64,000 nt of DNA from Pelagicoccus albus (GCF_014230145.1 NZ_JACHVC010000012.1:997001-1061000), one strand, 5' to 3'. Positions 31,503-41,692 are shown, numbered from the stretch's first letter. The notes: generated by a model from the letters alone, not told the origin. A program made the numbers and translations.

Positions 31503-32567
31503 TTAGTATTTTTGAAGTAAAGAAGAGAAACGTGAGGAGATGGCGGAAGCGACCTGAGGAAGAGGCGTTCCCTTCTCTACCAGTCCTTCGTTGACAAGGA
31601 AGCTGGGCATACCCCAGACAACACTCGTCTCCTTGTCTTGGGCGATTGCTTCGCCACCGGCTTCGCAAATTTCGCGAGCGCCAAGAAAGCCATCCCTACC
31701 CATTCCAGTAAGGACGACCGCTAATGCAGAACCGCCATAGCATTTGGCTACACTGCGAAACAACACATCTGCAGCAGGGCGGCAGGAGTGTTCTTGCGGA
31801 CCTTCATGCAGGTGCAAGACCACCTCTGCTCCTCGCCGTCTCGTTTCCATATGTTGGCCACCGGGAGCGATGTAAACGTGACCGGGACGAAGTGCCTGTC
31901 CGTGTTCGCCTTCGCAGATAGTGAGGCACGATTCGCGGTTCAAACGCTCCGCAAGCGCTTTTGTAAAAAGAGGAGGCATGTGCTGAACCACGACAACCGG
32001 CACCGGCAAGGGCTCTCGTATCGAGGAAAACACGACAGAAAGGGCATTCGGTCCACCCGTGGAAGACCCTATAGCGAGGACATCAAGCCTTCCGCTTCTT
32101 CGAGCCTTTGTCCGGTTCGGACGTGGTGCAGACGGCGGAGCTACCGGTTGCGGAGCGAGAACATGAAAGTACTGCTTTATCTTTGGGATGAGCTCGCGAT
32201 TCAGTTCGCTCATCGTGGCATTTAGCCCGTTGTTCGTTGAAGGCTTTGCTACATAGTCATTCGCTCCCGCCTGCAGTGCTTCGAAGGTCGACTCGGCTCC
32301 CTTGTAAGTCTGGGAGCTAAGCATGATGACCGGTATTTTTGGATACGTCTTCCGAAGCTCCTTAACCATGGCGATCCCGTCCATTTCCGGCATCTCCAGA
32401 TCCAGGGTGATCGCGTCCGGACTGTATTGGGAAATTCGCTGCATCGCGATCTTCCCGTTGGAAGCAACACCAGCAACCTCCATATCCGGGTCTCGATTAA
32501 TGACCTCCGACACGATCTTTCGCATAACTGCCGTATCATCGACCACTAGAACACGTATCTTCTTCAT
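31503..32567 (-). CDS. cheB: Protein-glutamate methylesterase CheB
   Basis: 354 residues. Receiver about 1-125 with DD at 10-11 (VLVVDDTAVMRK) and the phosphorylated Asp in ITLDLEMPEMDG. A proline/arginine-rich linker about 140-160. Methylesterase domain about 163-350 with the catalytic triad in IGSSTGGPNAL (Ser), VVVQHMPPLF (His) and TGMGRDGFLGA (Asp). Removes methyl groups from receptors when phosphorylated by CheA. Adaptation partner of CheR immediately downstream. Confidence 0.97.
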   Translation of the reverse strand: MKKIRVLVVDDTAVMRKIVSEVINRDPDMEVAGVASNGKIAMQRISQYSPDAITLDLEMPEMDGIAMVKELRKTYPKIPVIMLSSQTYKGAESTFEALQAGANDYVAKPSTNNGLNATMSELNRELIPKIKQYFHVLAPQPVAPPSAPRPNRTKARRSGRLDVLAIGSSTGGPNALSVVFSSIREPLPVPVVVVQHMPPLFTKALAERLNRESCLTICEGEHGQALRPGHVYIAPGGQHMETRRRGAEVVLHLHEGPQEHSCRPAADVLFRSVAKCYGGSALAVVLTGMGRDGFLGAREICEAGGEAIAQDKETSVVWGMPSFLVNEGLVEKGTPLPQVASAISSRFSSLLQKY

Positions 32568-32587
32568 CAGGTGGGATTCTGAATGAT

Positions 32588-32962
32588 TTAGTTGAGGAGC
32601 CCAAGAATGCGGAGCTTGTCCTGAAGCATCTCTTCATCGAAAGGCTTCATCAAAAACTCATTCGCTCCGAACTCGATAGCTTGCATCAGGTCTTCCGGTT
32701 TATTGTGGGAAGTCACCATCATGATCTTGAGATGCTCGTACTCTGAACAGGAGCGAACTTCCTTCAGAAATTCGATTCCTGTCATGTTCGGCATATCCCA
32801 ATCCACGAGAGCGATATCCATTTCCGCCGGTTCCACGAACCCAAGGCGCGAAAGGGCGTCACAACCGTCCTCCGCTTCCATGGTTTCGATATCCAGTGCG
32901 TTCATGTAGCCACACAGCAACTTTCGCACTGTCCGGCTATCGTCGATAACGATCGATTTCAT
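32588..32962 (-). CDS. cheY: Chemotaxis response regulator CheY (second copy)
   Basis: 124-residue single receiver. DD at 7-8 (IVIDDSRTVRK), phosphorylation site D54 (ALVDWDMPNMTG), T/S switch in MMVTSHN, K in FLMKPF. The DWDMP loop and TGIEFLKEV are typical of CheY-like proteins in PAS-receptor clusters. Two CheYs in one operon suggest one drives the motor or output and the other acts as phosphate sink or acts on another target. Which is which cannot be told. Confidence 0.9.
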   Translation of the reverse strand: MKSIVIDDSRTVRKLLCGYMNALDIETMEAEDGCDALSRLGFVEPAEMDIALVDWDMPNMTGIEFLKEVRSCSEYEHLKIMMVTSHNKPEDLMQAIEFGANEFLMKPFDEEMLQDKLRILGLLN

Positions 32963-32993
32963 AGTGTATCCGTTCTAATGATTTTTCCCCAGT

Positions 32994-35900
32994 CTAGTTC
33001 CGAGAAGCATCCACGATGCCCTGCAGTTCTGAGGAGAGTCTTGCCAAGCCTTGTGCGGCAGTGAGCGTATCGTTTGCGCCTTCGGTTGTGTAGCGAGCCG
33101 CGCTCGATACGTTTACGATATTTTCGGAAATCTCAGAGCTGCCTCGAGATGCCTCAGAGACATTTCGCGCTATCTCATTGGTGGTGGCGGACTGTTCGTC
33201 CACCGCGCTCGAAATTTCGTTTTGAATGTCATTGATACGGCGAATGATCTCGGAAATCTCGCCAATTGCCGATACCGCTCCAGAGGCATCATGCTGGATC
33301 GCTTCGATCTTCGCGGAAATGTCCTCAGTCGCTGCTGCGGTCTGCTTAGCCAGTTCCTTAACTTCATTCGCGACCACTGCAAAGCCCTTGCCAGCCTCGC
33401 CCGCTCGAGCCGCTTCGATTGTGGCGTTGAGGGCCAGCAGGTTGGTTTGCTCAGCAATTGAAGTAATGACTTTGATCACCTCACCGATCTCAACGCTGGA
33501 TGCTCCCAGCTTAGTGACGGTATCATTCGTATTAGACGCCACGGTCACGGCCGAAGACCCTACCTGAGCAGCTTCCGCCGCGTTCTTGGCGATTTCCTGT
33601 ACCGAAGAGCTCATTTCTTCAGCTGCGGTAGCAACCATCGAAATGTTCGCCGCAACCTGTTCAGAGGCCGAACTCGCCACACCAGCCTGGCGAGCAGTAT
33701 CCTCCGTGTTATTGTTCATGTTCTGCGCGGTGGCAGTTAGCTCCTCAGATGCAGATGCTAGCGTTTGCGAGTGCTCCGCCACCAATGCTAGGGTTTTCGC
33801 CAAGCCTTCCTCTGCAGCCTTCTTAGCGGTAATATCTGTCGCAAATTTTATGACACTGCCAACCTTACCAGAGGCGTCAAAACGCGGGTTGTAGGTCGCC
33901 TGTATCCAAACTTCCTTACCACCCTTACCAATGCGTTTGAATTCATCGGTCATGAAGCGACCATCATTAAGGTCGGCCCAGAACCTCGTGTAGTCTGCCG
34001 AACGAGCATACTCGTCTTCCACAAACATGCTGTGGTGCTGTCCTTTGATTTCGGCCATAGTGTAGCCGAGGCAATCCAAGAAATTCTTATTGGCGTTCTG
34101 GACGATGCCATTGGCGTCAAACTCGATAACCGCTTGATTCTTGTTCGCTTCCTCGAGCTGGCGCTCATTGTTTGTCGCGACGATTTTTGCCTCCGTTACA
34201 TCAGTGGCAATTTTTACGACCTTAACAACGCGACCCACTTCGTCCTTAACCGGAGCATATACCGCTTGGATCCAAACTTCGCGACCGTCCTTGGTGATCC
34301 GCTTAAAGGAATCTGAATAGGTCTCGCCATTTTTCAGTCCTTTCCAGAAATTACTGTATTCAACCGACTGTGACGTCTTGGAATCGACGAACATACGATG
34401 GTGCTTTCCTACAATTTCTTCACTCTCGTAGCCCATGACTCCTAGGAAATTGTCATTCGCCTTGAGGATTTGCCCTTCAGTGTCGAATTCGATGTAAGCG
34501 TAAGCTCCGTTGATCGCATCGAGGATACCCTTGGATGCCTGGCGTTCGATTTCAGCTTCAGTGATATCGTAACGAACACCAATGTACTTACGTGGTTTGC
34601 CATTGTCACCCATGACTGGGGCGATAACTGCGTCAACATAGTACGGGGTGCCATCCTTCTTCATGTTCTTTACGACGCCACGGAATGTTTTTCCGCGACC
34701 AATGGTTGCCCAAAGCTCCTTAAATACGCTCTTAGGCATATCGGGGTGTCGTGTCTTGTTGTGACCTTGGCCGATAAGCTCTTCGCGGCTGTATTGAGAT
34801 ACCTCGGTAAACTTATCATTACAGGATATGATCGTTCCTTTGAGGTCAGCCTCTGAAACGATACAACTCTCATCCATCATAGAAGCACGAACCTTGAGTT
34901 CAGCCATAGCACCCCAATCGATGTTATCAGACTCAAAGGTTTTCTTCAGCCCGTCGCAGGCGGTCTTTAGCGATCTTCCTAGATCTCCGATTTCGTCTTT
35001 GGATTCTGTTTCGACGGCGTTGTTTAAGCCTCCATCTGCCAGGCTTTCAATCGCTTTTGCTGCAGCTGAAACCCTGCTAACGATCGGACGGGCCACAAGG
35101 AAAACCATAACAGCGATTCCCACAACAATACTCACCAGAGCAAGTACCACCATAGTTGTTTCGATAGAGTCGGCCATCGCAGTCAGCTCTTCCTCATTCA
35201 CCCGAACCAATGTAGTGAAGCCGGTGCCGACAAACCCGAGTACTGGTACACTGCGAGCATAGCCTGCTCCCTGCATTTCATCAGCATGCTCAGAGGCAGT
35301 TTCGTCGCTCTTGGAATTATGGTGGGTCCACATGCTCCCATCTGCCGGGGCATTGCGGTTGACTCCGACTCGAGCTACCTCGAGTCCTGAAGTTGCTAAA
35401 TTCGTTTTGAACAAAGAATCACGACGGGTCTCTTTGTATCCATTATGGCTTGGATCAATGTCCAGAAGTACGAGACCGCTTGGATCGAGCAAGGTTAGCT
35501 CAGCTGTTTCCAAGCCCGTATGCTCTAAATCGTTGTATTCAGCCACAACGATCTCCTCGACCGTTGTGGAAGAGAATTCGTTGTGCCAGTAGCCTACCGT
35601 TTCACCCGCTGCGTTTCTGATTGGAGCCGAGAAAGACATGTTCCATACGGGAGCGTCCTTTCCGTAAACTTCCGCTACGAGGTCGCTCTGCTGCGCCTTG
35701 CCGATATAGGTACCCGTCAAGGCTCCCTCGCCCTGGTAAGTTGAATACTTTTCGGCCTTCAACGCTTTGTACCAGTCATCCCTCGAGAGATCGCGTCCGC
35801 GGAGCTTGTCGCTTGGAATCTTTCCACCGAGAGGTCCAACTGTATTGATTGCAGCGATACGTCCCTCCAAGTCCGTCACTACAGTGAGCGAGTAACATCC

Positions 35901-36194
35901 GTAGGTGAGAACATAATTGTCGAGCATGGCCCCTAGTTCCGCCTCCTCGGCTTCCGAAAGGCTCGAGAGATCTCTGTGGAACAGAGCATTCAGACCAAAT
36001 GCCTGCACGTCTCCATAACGCTCGAAGAGGTTTCGGTCGATTTTATCCTGAACAGTTCGAGCTGCGACCGACAGTTCTTTCAGGCTGTTTTCCGCTACCT
36101 TATCGAATTTAAACTTTAGGGTAACGATTACAGCGAGCACTGGCAAAGCAATGAGCAACGCTGTGGGGAGTACGAGTTTTGTGCTTAAACGCAT
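32994..36194 (-). CDS. Methyl-accepting chemotaxis protein with dCache and three PAS domains
   Basis: 1066 residues, very large for a receptor. Membrane helix about 9-27, exterior dCache domain about 30-340, second membrane helix about 345-370 ([20 protein letters not shown]), HAMP to about 420. Three PAS domains follow, about 435-555, 560-675 and 685-800; each has the Aer-like FxG.VKNMKKDG or VWIQAVYAP core, and the second and third are near copies of each other. Signalling hairpin about 830-1060, with the tip [19 protein letters not shown] and [18 protein letters not shown]. It combines outside ligand sensing with several inner PAS inputs, maybe redox. The only receptor in the window. Confidence 0.95.
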   Translation of the reverse strand: MRLSTKLVLPTALLIALPVLAVIVTLKFKFDKVAENSLKELSVAARTVQDKIDRNLFERYGDVQAFGLNALFHRDLSSLSEAEEAELGAMLDNYVLTYGCYSLTVVTDLEGRIAAINTVGPLGGKIPSDKLRGRDLSRDDWYKALKAEKYSTYQGEGALTGTYIGKAQQSDLVAEVYGKDAPVWNMSFSAPIRNAAGETVGYWHNEFSSTTVEEIVVAEYNDLEHTGLETAELTLLDPSGLVLLDIDPSHNGYKETRRDSLFKTNLATSGLEVARVGVNRNAPADGSMWTHHNSKSDETASEHADEMQGAGYARSVPVLGFVGTGFTTLVRVNEEELTAMADSIETTMVVLALVSIVVGIAVMVFLVARPIVSRVSAAAKAIESLADGGLNNAVETESKDEIGDLGRSLKTACDGLKKTFESDNIDWGAMAELKVRASMMDESCIVSEADLKGTIISCNDKFTEVSQYSREELIGQGHNKTRHPDMPKSVFKELWATIGRGKTFRGVVKNMKKDGTPYYVDAVIAPVMGDNGKPRKYIGVRYDITEAEIERQASKGILDAINGAYAYIEFDTEGQILKANDNFLGVMGYESEEIVGKHHRMFVDSKTSQSVEYSNFWKGLKNGETYSDSFKRITKDGREVWIQAVYAPVKDEVGRVVKVVKIATDVTEAKIVATNNERQLEEANKNQAVIEFDANGIVQNANKNFLDCLGYTMAEIKGQHHSMFVEDEYARSADYTRFWADLNDGRFMTDEFKRIGKGGKEVWIQATYNPRFDASGKVGSVIKFATDITAKKAAEEGLAKTLALVAEHSQTLASASEELTATAQNMNNNTEDTARQAGVASSASEQVAANISMVATAAEEMSSSVQEIAKNAAEAAQVGSSAVTVASNTNDTVTKLGASSVEIGEVIKVITSIAEQTNLLALNATIEAARAGEAGKGFAVVANEVKELAKQTAAATEDISAKIEAIQHDASGAVSAIGEISEIIRRINDIQNEISSAVDEQSATTNEIARNVSEASRGSSEISENIVNVSSAARYTTEGANDTLTAAQGLARLSSELQGIVDASRN

Positions 36195-36224
36195 GGCGAA
36201 TATGGGCTATATGTGGTTTCTTTC

Positions 36225-36683
36225 TTAAATAGTGTTGGAGGGAACGAGCGAGGCAGTTGCCTTCGCATCTAACAAGTGGAGTAAGAGCTTATCTAGTTTG
36301 TGAACTCCGAGAATATAGGGTCGAACCGAAGCGGGTACGTTGGAGGTTGTCTCCTCAAAGGTCTCGTCTGTGACCTCGATGACTTCTCCCACCGAATCCA
36401 CTAAGAGAGCGGCTTCGACCGAACCAGAGCGAACGATGATAAGCATCTTCTCGCTGTTGGCTCGTTCGTCATCTGGCAACTCAAAGTGTCGACGAAGGTC
36501 GATAGCCGTAAGGATCTGACCTCTTAGATTCAACAGTCCTTCGATCGCTTCAGGAGCGAGGGGAACTGGCGTGAGAGAGGGGCATTTAATGACCTCCTGC
36601 ACGGAGAGTACATCAATCCCAAGCTGCAATTTCCCGAGTTGGAAAGTGCAAAGTTGTACTTCTTTTTCAGATACGCTTTCCAT
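36225..36683 (-). CDS. cheW: Chemotaxis coupling protein CheW
   Basis: 152 residues. Features: VQLCTFQLGKLQLGIDVLSV at the start, VIKCPSLTPVPLAPEAIEGL, the NLRGQILTAIDLRRHF block and VDSVGEVIEV. Links CheA to the receptor signalling tip. ATG at 36683 is one base after the cheA stop, so translation is coupled. Intact and of normal length. Confidence 0.95.
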   Translation of the reverse strand: MESVSEKEVQLCTFQLGKLQLGIDVLSVQEVIKCPSLTPVPLAPEAIEGLLNLRGQILTAIDLRRHFELPDDERANSEKMLIIVRSGSVEAALLVDSVGEVIEVTDETFEETTSNVPASVRPYILGVHKLDKLLLHLLDAKATASLVPSNTI

Positions 36684-36684
36684 A

Positions 36685-39123
36685 CTAATTCTTTCCTTTC
36701 AACCCCGCTCTTGAGAGAATAGATTCGACGTCCACTAAATCGGTGATCTGTCCGTCAATGATGAAGGAGCCGCGAATGTAAGGGCGAGAACCTACATCCT
36801 CGAGGCGTAACACTTGCTCGACGATGTCCTTGTTCTCTCCAACCACGAGGCCGAGGTAGCGATCACCGCACTTGTATACGATAACCTGCTCGAACTGTAC
36901 GTCGCTGTTGCCAGGTCCAACGCCAAGAAGATTGCCGAGGCGTAGGAGTTGCATAATGCCCCCTCTATAGGGAACTGTTTCCACTCCACCCGAGGTTTGG
37001 ATAATCTTCGGCTCGAACTCTTCGAGACGTTCGGCGGACTCCAATGGTACAGCCAGATGATCCCAACCTGGGAGTGAAAACAAGATGAGCGGTTCTTTGC
37101 GGCCAAATTCCTGCGAATTTTCCTCGAATTCAGTATTCTGTTCTTGAATACTCTTCTGTCCATTTTTGAGTACAGCTGCTTTCGCAGACATACCTGCAGC
37201 ATCCAAAATGATAGCTACGGAACCGTCTCCCATTATCGTGGCTCCAGCGTAAATCTGCATGTCGGAAAGCTGATTTCCTAGCGGCTTAACAACGATTTCT
37301 TCCGTATCGCTGACGACATCGACCACTAGACCAAAGTCTTGGCCATCCGACCTCAATACCACGATACTGACCGAAGAACGCTCATCGTCCTTGAGTTTAT
37401 CAAGTTGCAAAAATTCATCTAGGAATACCAATGGAAGGAGCTTTCCTCTCAAACGGTAAACAGGTGAATCGTAGACACGTTCAATGGAAGCTAGGTCATC
37501 CGACTTGATTCGCACCAATTCCACAATATTCACCTGCGGGATTGCGAAGCGTTGGTTGCCGCTCTTGACAACTAGTGCAGCAACGATCGCAAGCGTAAGT
37601 GGTATACGGATACGCAGCGTGGTACCCTCCCCTTTCACTGACTGGATGTCTACTGACCCACCGATCTTTTCGATATTAGTCTTCACGACGTCCATACCGA
37701 CACCACGACCAGAAACATTGCTTAACTTCTCTGCGGTCGAAAAACCAGGAAGGAAAATCAGGTTGATTTTCTCACGTTCGGACAAGCGACCTGCCTCATC
37801 TACGTCGATCAAACCTTTCTCCAAGGCCTTGCCGCAAATCTTGTTGCCGTCGATACCGGCTCCATCGTCAATAATTTCGATGTTTACTTGCCCGCCTTCG
37901 TGGAAGGCTCTCATGAGCAGTTCCGCATCGGGACTCTTTCCGGCGGCGCTACGGACGTCCGGTTTTTCGATCCCATGATCGACCGCATTACGAATAATGT
38001 GGGTCAAAGGATCCTTAATCGCTTCAATGATAGTACGGTCAAGTTCCGTATCAGCTCCAAACGTTTGGAGGTTAACCTGCTTGCCTAAGTCAGCAGCCAA
38101 ATCTCGGACGATACGTGGATACTTACCCCAAACCGTACCGATTTGTTGCATACGGGTCTTCATGATACCCTGCTGCAAGTCCGTAGTGACCTGATTGAAC
38201 CTTTGAGCGATACCCGAAACCTGAGCCGGCTCGATATCCCGTTGATGGCTTAACTGCAAAAGCTGGTTTCTCGAGAGAACCAACTCTCCCACCATGTTCA
38301 TAAGATTATCGAGAAGTTCGACATCAACGCGAACACTCGCAGAGGAAATAGAATCACCCTTTGGCTTTTGCGGAGTCGGAACGGGGCGAGCAGGCTTCTT
38401 CGCTTCTGGCTTATCAGTTTCCGCGATCGATGCTTCGGACTCGTCAGCGTAGATTCCCCAGGCTCCGGCAGGATCGCCTTCAGGTGATTTCGAGTCGACC
38501 GCTTCGGACTCGGCCGGACCTTCAGTCTTGGGTTCGTCACCTTCAAAGAGCCCCCAGGCTTGCGGCGCTTCAGCAACAGGCTCTGGCGCTTCGACTTCTT
38601 CAGTCGATTCTTCTCCAAAGAGTCCCCAACCCTCGTCAGCGCTCTCGGGAGCTTCCTCCGCTACCGGCGTTTCGATCTCAGGTTCAGGCGGAGGCGTCGC
38701 TTTGACTGTGGCAGGCTCGCCCTTGATAATTGAATCCAAGACGGACTTCAGATCACTGCAATCGCAGGCGGACTCGTCTGAACCACTGTCTTCAATCACC
38801 CCCAGCATCTCGCGGAGAGCATCAGAGAGCTTAAGCAAAGCGTCAGCGATATGGGGAGTCGATTCCAACTCTCCGTCACGCATCAGCGATAACACGTTTT
38901 CACCCGTATGAGCGATGCTTTCTATCTGGCTAAAGCCAAGACAACCAGCAGTTCCCTTGATGGTGTGAACGACGCGGAAGACCTCGTTTAGCAAGCCAAG
39001 GTCGCACTCCCCCTTCTCGATCAGAAGAAGGTCCTGATCGAAGGTTTCTAGCCCCTCCGAGCTTTCCAGCAAGAAGTCGTTTACCAACTCCAACTGGAAA
39101 TCATCCATTCCGTCGCTACTCAT
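36685..39123 (-). CDS. cheA: Chemotaxis histidine kinase CheA with tryptophan-motif linker and extra CheW-like domain
   Basis: 812 residues. P1 Hpt about 1-110 with H53 (VVHTIKGTAG). An acidic linker about 140-260 carries three similar short motifs, GWGLFGEE (165-172), AWGLFEGDE (189-197) and AWGIYADE (221-228). P3 dimerisation from about 265 (VRVDVELLDNLMNMVGELVL), P4 kinase (RNAVDHGIE, DDGAGID, GRGVGMDVV), P5 CheW-like about 510-655. A second CheW-like domain follows about 675-805 (LILFSLPGWDHLAVPLE). No ordinary P2 domain is evident, so the tryptophan motifs may serve the docking role. Autophosphorylates and passes phosphate to the CheYs and CheB. Confidence 0.96.
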   Translation of the reverse strand: MSSDGMDDFQLELVNDFLLESSEGLETFDQDLLLIEKGECDLGLLNEVFRVVHTIKGTAGCLGFSQIESIAHTGENVLSLMRDGELESTPHIADALLKLSDALREMLGVIEDSGSDESACDCSDLKSVLDSIIKGEPATVKATPPPEPEIETPVAEEAPESADEGWGLFGEESTEEVEAPEPVAEAPQAWGLFEGDEPKTEGPAESEAVDSKSPEGDPAGAWGIYADESEASIAETDKPEAKKPARPVPTPQKPKGDSISSASVRVDVELLDNLMNMVGELVLSRNQLLQLSHQRDIEPAQVSGIAQRFNQVTTDLQQGIMKTRMQQIGTVWGKYPRIVRDLAADLGKQVNLQTFGADTELDRTIIEAIKDPLTHIIRNAVDHGIEKPDVRSAAGKSPDAELLMRAFHEGGQVNIEIIDDGAGIDGNKICGKALEKGLIDVDEAGRLSEREKINLIFLPGFSTAEKLSNVSGRGVGMDVVKTNIEKIGGSVDIQSVKGEGTTLRIRIPLTLAIVAALVVKSGNQRFAIPQVNIVELVRIKSDDLASIERVYDSPVYRLRGKLLPLVFLDEFLQLDKLKDDERSSVSIVVLRSDGQDFGLVVDVVSDTEEIVVKPLGNQLSDMQIYAGATIMGDGSVAIILDAAGMSAKAAVLKNGQKSIQEQNTEFEENSQEFGRKEPLILFSLPGWDHLAVPLESAERLEEFEPKIIQTSGGVETVPYRGGIMQLLRLGNLLGVGPGNSDVQFEQVIVYKCGDRYLGLVVGENKDIVEQVLRLEDVGSRPYIRGSFIIDGQITDLVDVESILSRAGLKGKN

Positions 39124-39131
39124 GTCGCTGA

Positions 39132-39497
39132 CTAGTTAGGAAGGACTTTGGACACGATAGCTAGTAGCTGGTCCTGGCTGAAAGGTTTTACGATCCAACC
39201 AGTGGCTCCAGCAGCACGGCCCGCACTTTTCTTGGCAGGATCCGTCTCAGTGGTTAATAGAATGATTGGGGTACTGCGGTAGTTGGGTAGCGCTCTGAGC
39301 TGTCGAGTCAGGTCGATGCCGTTCATATTGGGCATGTTTACGTCGGTTATGACGAGGTCGACAGGACGCTGTTTCAAGGTGTTGAGAGCTTCCATTCCGT
39401 CCGCGGCTTCAACCACATTGTGGCCAGCGGATTTCAGGGTGAAGCCTACCATCTTTCGGATAGTCGAGGCATCATCGACGGTAATAATCGTTTTCAT
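39132..39497 (-). CDS. cheY: Chemotaxis response regulator CheY (first gene of operon)
   Basis: 121-residue receiver. DD at 8-9 (TVDDASTIRKMV), D52 (LVITDVNMPNMNG), T in LLTTETD, K in IVKPFSQDQL. The sequence closely fits bacterial CheY of the kind lying just before cheA in many operons, with TGWIVKPF. First gene of the chemotaxis operon; eight bases separate it from cheA. Phosphorylated by CheA. Confidence 0.93.
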   Translation of the reverse strand: MKTIITVDDASTIRKMVGFTLKSAGHNVVEAADGMEALNTLKQRPVDLVITDVNMPNMNGIDLTRQLRALPNYRSTPIILLTTETDPAKKSAGRAAGATGWIVKPFSQDQLLAIVSKVLPN

Positions 39498-39833
39498 CAG
39501 GTACGTGGATAATCTCTTTTTGAGTCAAACTGGCGAAACTGTGCCATGGGGAGACAATGAGCTTATCGTAACCGCCGGCTAAAAACTTAGCTCCAAAAAG
39601 CAGATCTCGTGAAGAAAATGAGTTTTTCACATATCGCCCAGTGAGTACTGGAAGCCTCACTGACTTTGAACGATATCTGCATTATCGGACTTTTCGCCCT
39701 TAAGTATATACCGTAAATCAAGACAGATTTATCCTGATTTACCTCGTAAAAAGCCCTCTAAAACAAGTGCCCAATCATAATATAGAGTAAACGGATCTAA
39801 CGACTGATCGCGCAAAGCCGATTCCTTTGCGCA
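39498..39833. promoter_or_regulatory. Divergent promoter region between che operon and HsbR-like unit, with dyad
   Basis: 336 bases without a gene, separating two divergent operons. A perfect dyad GTAAATCA-N14-TGATTTAC lies at 39713-39742, roughly 90 bases before the HsbR-like ATG and 215 before the cheY start. It could be an operator shared by both units. AT-rich hexamers such as TATATA at 39705 are present but no convincing -35/-10 pair could be fixed. Confidence 0.4.
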
Positions 39834-41399
39834 ATGCAGGCACCAGAAAACGAAAGAGTATCCACAGTTCTGCTCGTCGACGACGACAAAAGCACACGGC
39901 ATCTTGTCGGGGCAAAGCTGATACAAAAAGGATACGATGTGCTGCAGGCCGACTCGTCGAGAGCCGGCCTGAAGATCCTAGACGAAGCCGGATACAACTC
40001 TTTCGATCTGGTCATTTCAGACTACTGGATGCCAGGAGGAAACGGACTCGAGTTTCTCAAAAGCGTTCGCCACAAGGACTCCACGCTCTCTGTCATACTA
40101 ATGACTGCCGATGGCGAGAGGCAAATCCTCGAAAACCTCGTCCAATTCGGCGAGTGCGGATTCCTCCAAAAACCCATCGCCCTGAAAGCACTCGATGAGG
40201 TAGTGCCGGAAGCTATTCTAAAGACACAGATGCAACGCCATCTGAAAGCGACTGAGATCCAAGCAAACACCTTGGGAGAGAACCAAAGAGTCCTTTTGAA
40301 AAATCACTTGGATGCGGCCTGGCCAGGAATCGAGTTTTCATTTTCCGCGAAATCCCAAGCCAGCGGAGATTTCGCGTCGGCTATCACGACTAAAGACGGG
40401 AACAAGACTCTGATTCTATCCGACTCTTCAGGACACGAACTGGCATCCTCCATACAGTCGAACTACTTTCACGGCCTCGCTCGAGGCATGCTGGTGTGCG
40501 GATCAAGCATCGAAGATGTTTTTGATCTCTACAACGAGACGTTGATCAAGGAGTGGAACAAAAACACTGTACTTGGCCACTCGCTCGCCGCTTGCGCCAT
40601 TCGCTTCGATAGAGACCAAAACGAGATCTATCTTGTGAATGCAGGATTCCCCGCCCCCATGATGGCAGGGTTAAACGGATTTGCTACGCCACTAGGCGAA
40701 GAGGCTGGGGCCCCTCCCTTAGGTTGGTTTGAAGAAGAATACCGACACCTCAAAGCACCCCTGTCTCAGGGCAGCCTCACAAACTGGACAGACGGTTTGG
40801 AGGATCTCGCAACAGATCTAAAAGTCGACCCCCTCGCCCTAGCAGACCGTTTGTTGGACCACAGCCAAGACAACACAGTCCTCCAATCCAAATCAATCGA
40901 CGATATCGCTGTCGTTCGGCTGAAAACCCCAAGTACCCCGGCAAACGCAAACGTGATGCTTCCCATCCTATACCAGAGATACCACGGGGGCAGCCTGGAA
41001 CAGATCGACGCCATACAAAACTATTGCGAAAAAAGCTTACGCTACTCGATCCCAGATTTGGACGCAGGATACCTTTCCGAAATGCTGGTATGCGTGCGAG
41101 AGGCGCTGATAAACGCCCTCTTGCACGGATGCGAAAAGCGGGAGGACCGCTGGGCCACGCTTCAAATGTCGAGAAGCGAAGATCGCTCAAAAATCATGAT
41201 CCAGATTCAAGACGAAGGAAAAGGACACTCCTTCGACTGGGAAACCCATGCTGCAGACGCGGCAGAAAATTTACTCACCGAACACCGAGGCTTGATTATG
41301 ATTCAAGCCATCCCAACTCGCACCGAAATACAAAAGAACGGAGCCCACCTCATCATGGAGTTCGAACGTACCCCCCTAGCACCTCAACACCAAATATGA
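39834..41399 (+). CDS. HsbR-like fusion: receiver, PP2C phosphatase and serine-kinase ATPase
   Basis: 521 residues. Receiver about 10-130 (DDD at 16-18, D63 in VISDYWMPGGNG, K in FLQKPI). Phosphatase of the SpoIIE/PP2C type about 155-365, with metal-binding blocks ASGDF (176-180), LSDSSGH (195-201), VNAGFPAP and TDGLE (319-323). C-terminal RsbW-like ATPase about 385-512: N box REALINALLHG (422-432), QDEGKG (459-464), HRGL (484-487). This same three-part layout occurs in HsbR of Pseudomonas aeruginosa, which both phosphorylates and dephosphorylates the STAS protein HsbA. Here the next gene, overlapping by ATGA, is a STAS protein. Divergent from the che operon, so CheA could be its phosphodonor; that is inference. 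Confidence 0.9.
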   Translation: MQAPENERVSTVLLVDDDKSTRHLVGAKLIQKGYDVLQADSSRAGLKILDEAGYNSFDLVISDYWMPGGNGLEFLKSVRHKDSTLSVILMTADGERQILENLVQFGECGFLQKPIALKALDEVVPEAILKTQMQRHLKATEIQANTLGENQRVLLKNHLDAAWPGIEFSFSAKSQASGDFASAITTKDGNKTLILSDSSGHELASSIQSNYFHGLARGMLVCGSSIEDVFDLYNETLIKEWNKNTVLGHSLAACAIRFDRDQNEIYLVNAGFPAPMMAGLNGFATPLGEEAGAPPLGWFEEEYRHLKAPLSQGSLTNWTDGLEDLATDLKVDPLALADRLLDHSQDNTVLQSKSIDDIAVVRLKTPSTPANANVMLPILYQRYHGGSLEQIDAIQNYCEKSLRYSIPDLDAGYLSEMLVCVREALINALLHGCEKREDRWATLQMSRSEDRSKIMIQIQDEGKGHSFDWETHAADAAENLLTEHRGLIMIQAIPTRTEIQKNGAHLIMEFERTPLAPQHQI

Positions 41400-41692
41400 A
41401 CGCCGCTAGCCACACCTACAAAGCAGATGGAGACATCGTAAGCACCAACGCCCAACTCCACTGGAGCCGAATCGAAAGCGTGCTGGATCGAGCAACGCCA
41501 AGCCAACTTGTCGAGCTAGACCTTCGGGCCGCTTCCATGGTCGATTCGGTGGGGCTTAACGCAATCGTGAAAGCGATCAAGATAGCCGAAGGCAAAAAGC
41601 TGAAGGTTAGGCTCTTGATCGCAAGCCCTAGCCTCAAGCGGATCTGTACCTTTACCCGTCTCGACCAAAAAGCGGAAATCGTCGGACCCTAG
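41396..41692 (+). CDS. STAS-domain anti-anti-sigma factor (HsbA-like)
   Basis: 98 residues. STAS fold with core LVELDLRAASMVDSVGLNA. The phosphorylatable serine of SpoIIAA-type proteins aligns with S51 in VDSVGL. ATG at 41396 overlaps the stop of the preceding HsbR-like gene (ATGA), so the two are coupled. A longer frame reading through from 41024 is out of frame with the phosphatase and is not the start. Expected to cycle between phospho and free forms and to hold an anti-sigma factor or other partner; that partner is not in the window. Confidence 0.9.
   Translation: MNAASHTYKADGDIVSTNAQLHWSRIESVLDRATPSQLVELDLRAASMVDSVGLNAIVKAIKIAEGKKLKVRLLIASPSLKRICTFTRLDQKAEIVGP

Noticed and set aside
41024-41692. 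222-residue open frame reading into the STAS gene
   Set aside because: Its upstream part lies out of frame inside the phosphatase/kinase fusion. The STAS protein starts at the ATG at 41396 that overlaps the preceding stop codon.
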